A stretch of DNA of 64,000 nucleotides from contig JAGFNK010000127.1 of assembly GCA_025769875.1 (NCBI GenBank), forward strand, positions 1 to 64,000. Direction: 5' to 3'. The position numbers and the translations under genes were made by a program. The notes under the pieces were generated by a model. The model was not told where the DNA came from and ran no database searches. It was given only the letters and a program-made list of their open reading frames with translations. Of this stretch, positions 63,241 through 64,000 are shown one piece after another; positions within the stretch are counted from its first letter, which is position 1; each line of letters begins with the position of its first letter. The stretch is from Russula earlei. Taxonomy: Eukaryota > Basidiomycota > Agaricomycetes > Russulales > Russulaceae.

Positions 63241-64000
63241 CCATTCCCCCTCTAGGCTAGGTCTGGCATGACCTAGTCGCTTACTCCATGATAACCTTCG
63301 ACCCACTTGCCTTCCCACCCTTCAGTCACATCTAGAGCATCTTGTTCAGTGAGGAGGGTAGGGACGTCCCTATCGATGCACCTTGGACTGTATTCTAGGG
63401 AATTCAGCTCCTTGTAGTATTCATATTGTTTCCTTTCTGCTTCGGTCGTGGCTGACCCTAGGTTAGAGGTACTAGCCCTAGGCATGTGTCGTGAAGTTGA
63501 AGCTAGGCACACTGCATTGGGAACCTCTTGGGCCGGGAGTCCACCACCTCGCCTCGCAGTTGGGGGAGCACTGGATTCTCCTCTGAGTCGAGCGCTCCAT
63601 CATGAGGGTCATCTACTGCCACCTCTTCCTCATCTTCCTCGTCCAGTGAGTGGGGGTTCTGATCCAGACCTAGCTTTGGCTGGTGTGGCGTGGCATGAGG
63701 TTATTGGAGTTGGAGTTAGGGAAGGAAGGGGCGTGTCCAAGTTTATAGTACCATCATTTAAGACGGTCATCACTAGTTGCTTGCAGCAGAAGTTTCTACA
63801 GTTGTACTTGTTAGTGTGCTCTTGAGACCTTCTACTGCACAGGATGTGCACACAAGAGTGATCTTGAGGTCATCGACTGCGGTTGACGCTGCTTGTGTGT
63901 TAGCCACTGCATCTTGTAAGACCCCTACTGTGCCTCTTAAATGTCCCCTCAAGGTCCTTTCCTCTGGTAAGAGTGGCCTCAGATGACTGCACCGTTCAAT
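63241..64000 (-). pseudogene. Internal 3' part of the L4 retrotransposon
   Basis: Minus-strand coding-like sequence upstream of the L4 polypurine tract. From 63512 a frame reads MCLASTSRHMPRASTSNLGS, ATTEAERKQYEYYKEL and EQDALDVTEGWEGKWVEGYH, ending at 63273. Further right, another frame has an acidic run (LDEEDEEEVAVDD). CpG is retained and decay is limited. No domain is recognised; pol and the 5' LTR lie outside the window. Confidence 0.5.

Overview
The window looks like chromosomal DNA of a filamentous basidiomycete, probably an Agaricomycete with a transposon-inflated genome. The evidence is two well-preserved host genes with nine or more very short GT-AG introns (47-55 nt, plus one of 76 nt), surrounded by Ty1/copia, chromodomain Ty3/gypsy, LINE, tRNA-SINE, pogo-like and hAT-like elements. 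I cannot name the species.

Host island (about 20.1-28.4 kb): a nine-exon kinesin-4-type motor gene on the minus strand (26905 to 20461; the spliced reading frame is exactly 2,013 codons plus stop) is divergent from a three-exon inositol-pentakisphosphate 2-kinase gene (IPK1) on the plus strand (27070-28381). They share a 164-bp intergenic promoter with an ACGCGT (MCB-type) site and an E2F-like GCGCGGGAAA. This island is CpG-rich; nearly everything else is CpG-poor and rich in TG/CA.

Left arm (1-20 kb): a decayed plus-strand copia (1-6.6 kb) broken by a solo LTR and by a 2.8-kb TIR element, which itself carries a solo LTR. Next come a solo LTR, the 3' end of a LINE with a poly-A tail, a decayed minus-strand gene of a family I do not recognise, and a gypsy-type LTR split by three nested hAT-like elements and a 101-bp hairpin MITE.

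Right arm (28.4-64 kb): a pogo-like DDE transposase is split by one copia insertion (Copia-A, 28856-49281, 5-bp target duplication gtgga). Copia-A has swollen to 20.4 kb through at least ten later insertions: a complete minus-strand copia (Copia-B), seven solo LTRs, two large CATCAGG-ended elements, a long-TIR element and one unclassified insertion. Beyond it lie a chromodomain gypsy (plus), a long decayed ORF of unknown function carrying two SINEs and several insertions, a second chromodomain gypsy (minus) and the 3' LTR of another minus-strand element running off the right edge.

Most insertion boundaries were set by reading target-site duplications directly: 5 bp for LTRs, 8 bp for hAT-like elements, 2 bp for CATCAGG and Tc1-like elements. 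The most notable material is (i) a family of non-autonomous hAT-like elements with GGCC-rich subterminal repeats, nested up to three deep, one of which has amplified a 15-bp subterminal unit 16 times; (ii) a set of elements with CATCAG termini and 2-bp duplications (TA, TA, CA, GA), from 101 bp to 2.8 kb, two of which share a GC-rich cargo; and (iii) CpG-to-CpA decay that has converted catalytic Asp codons of copia protease, integrase and reverse transcriptase to Asn.
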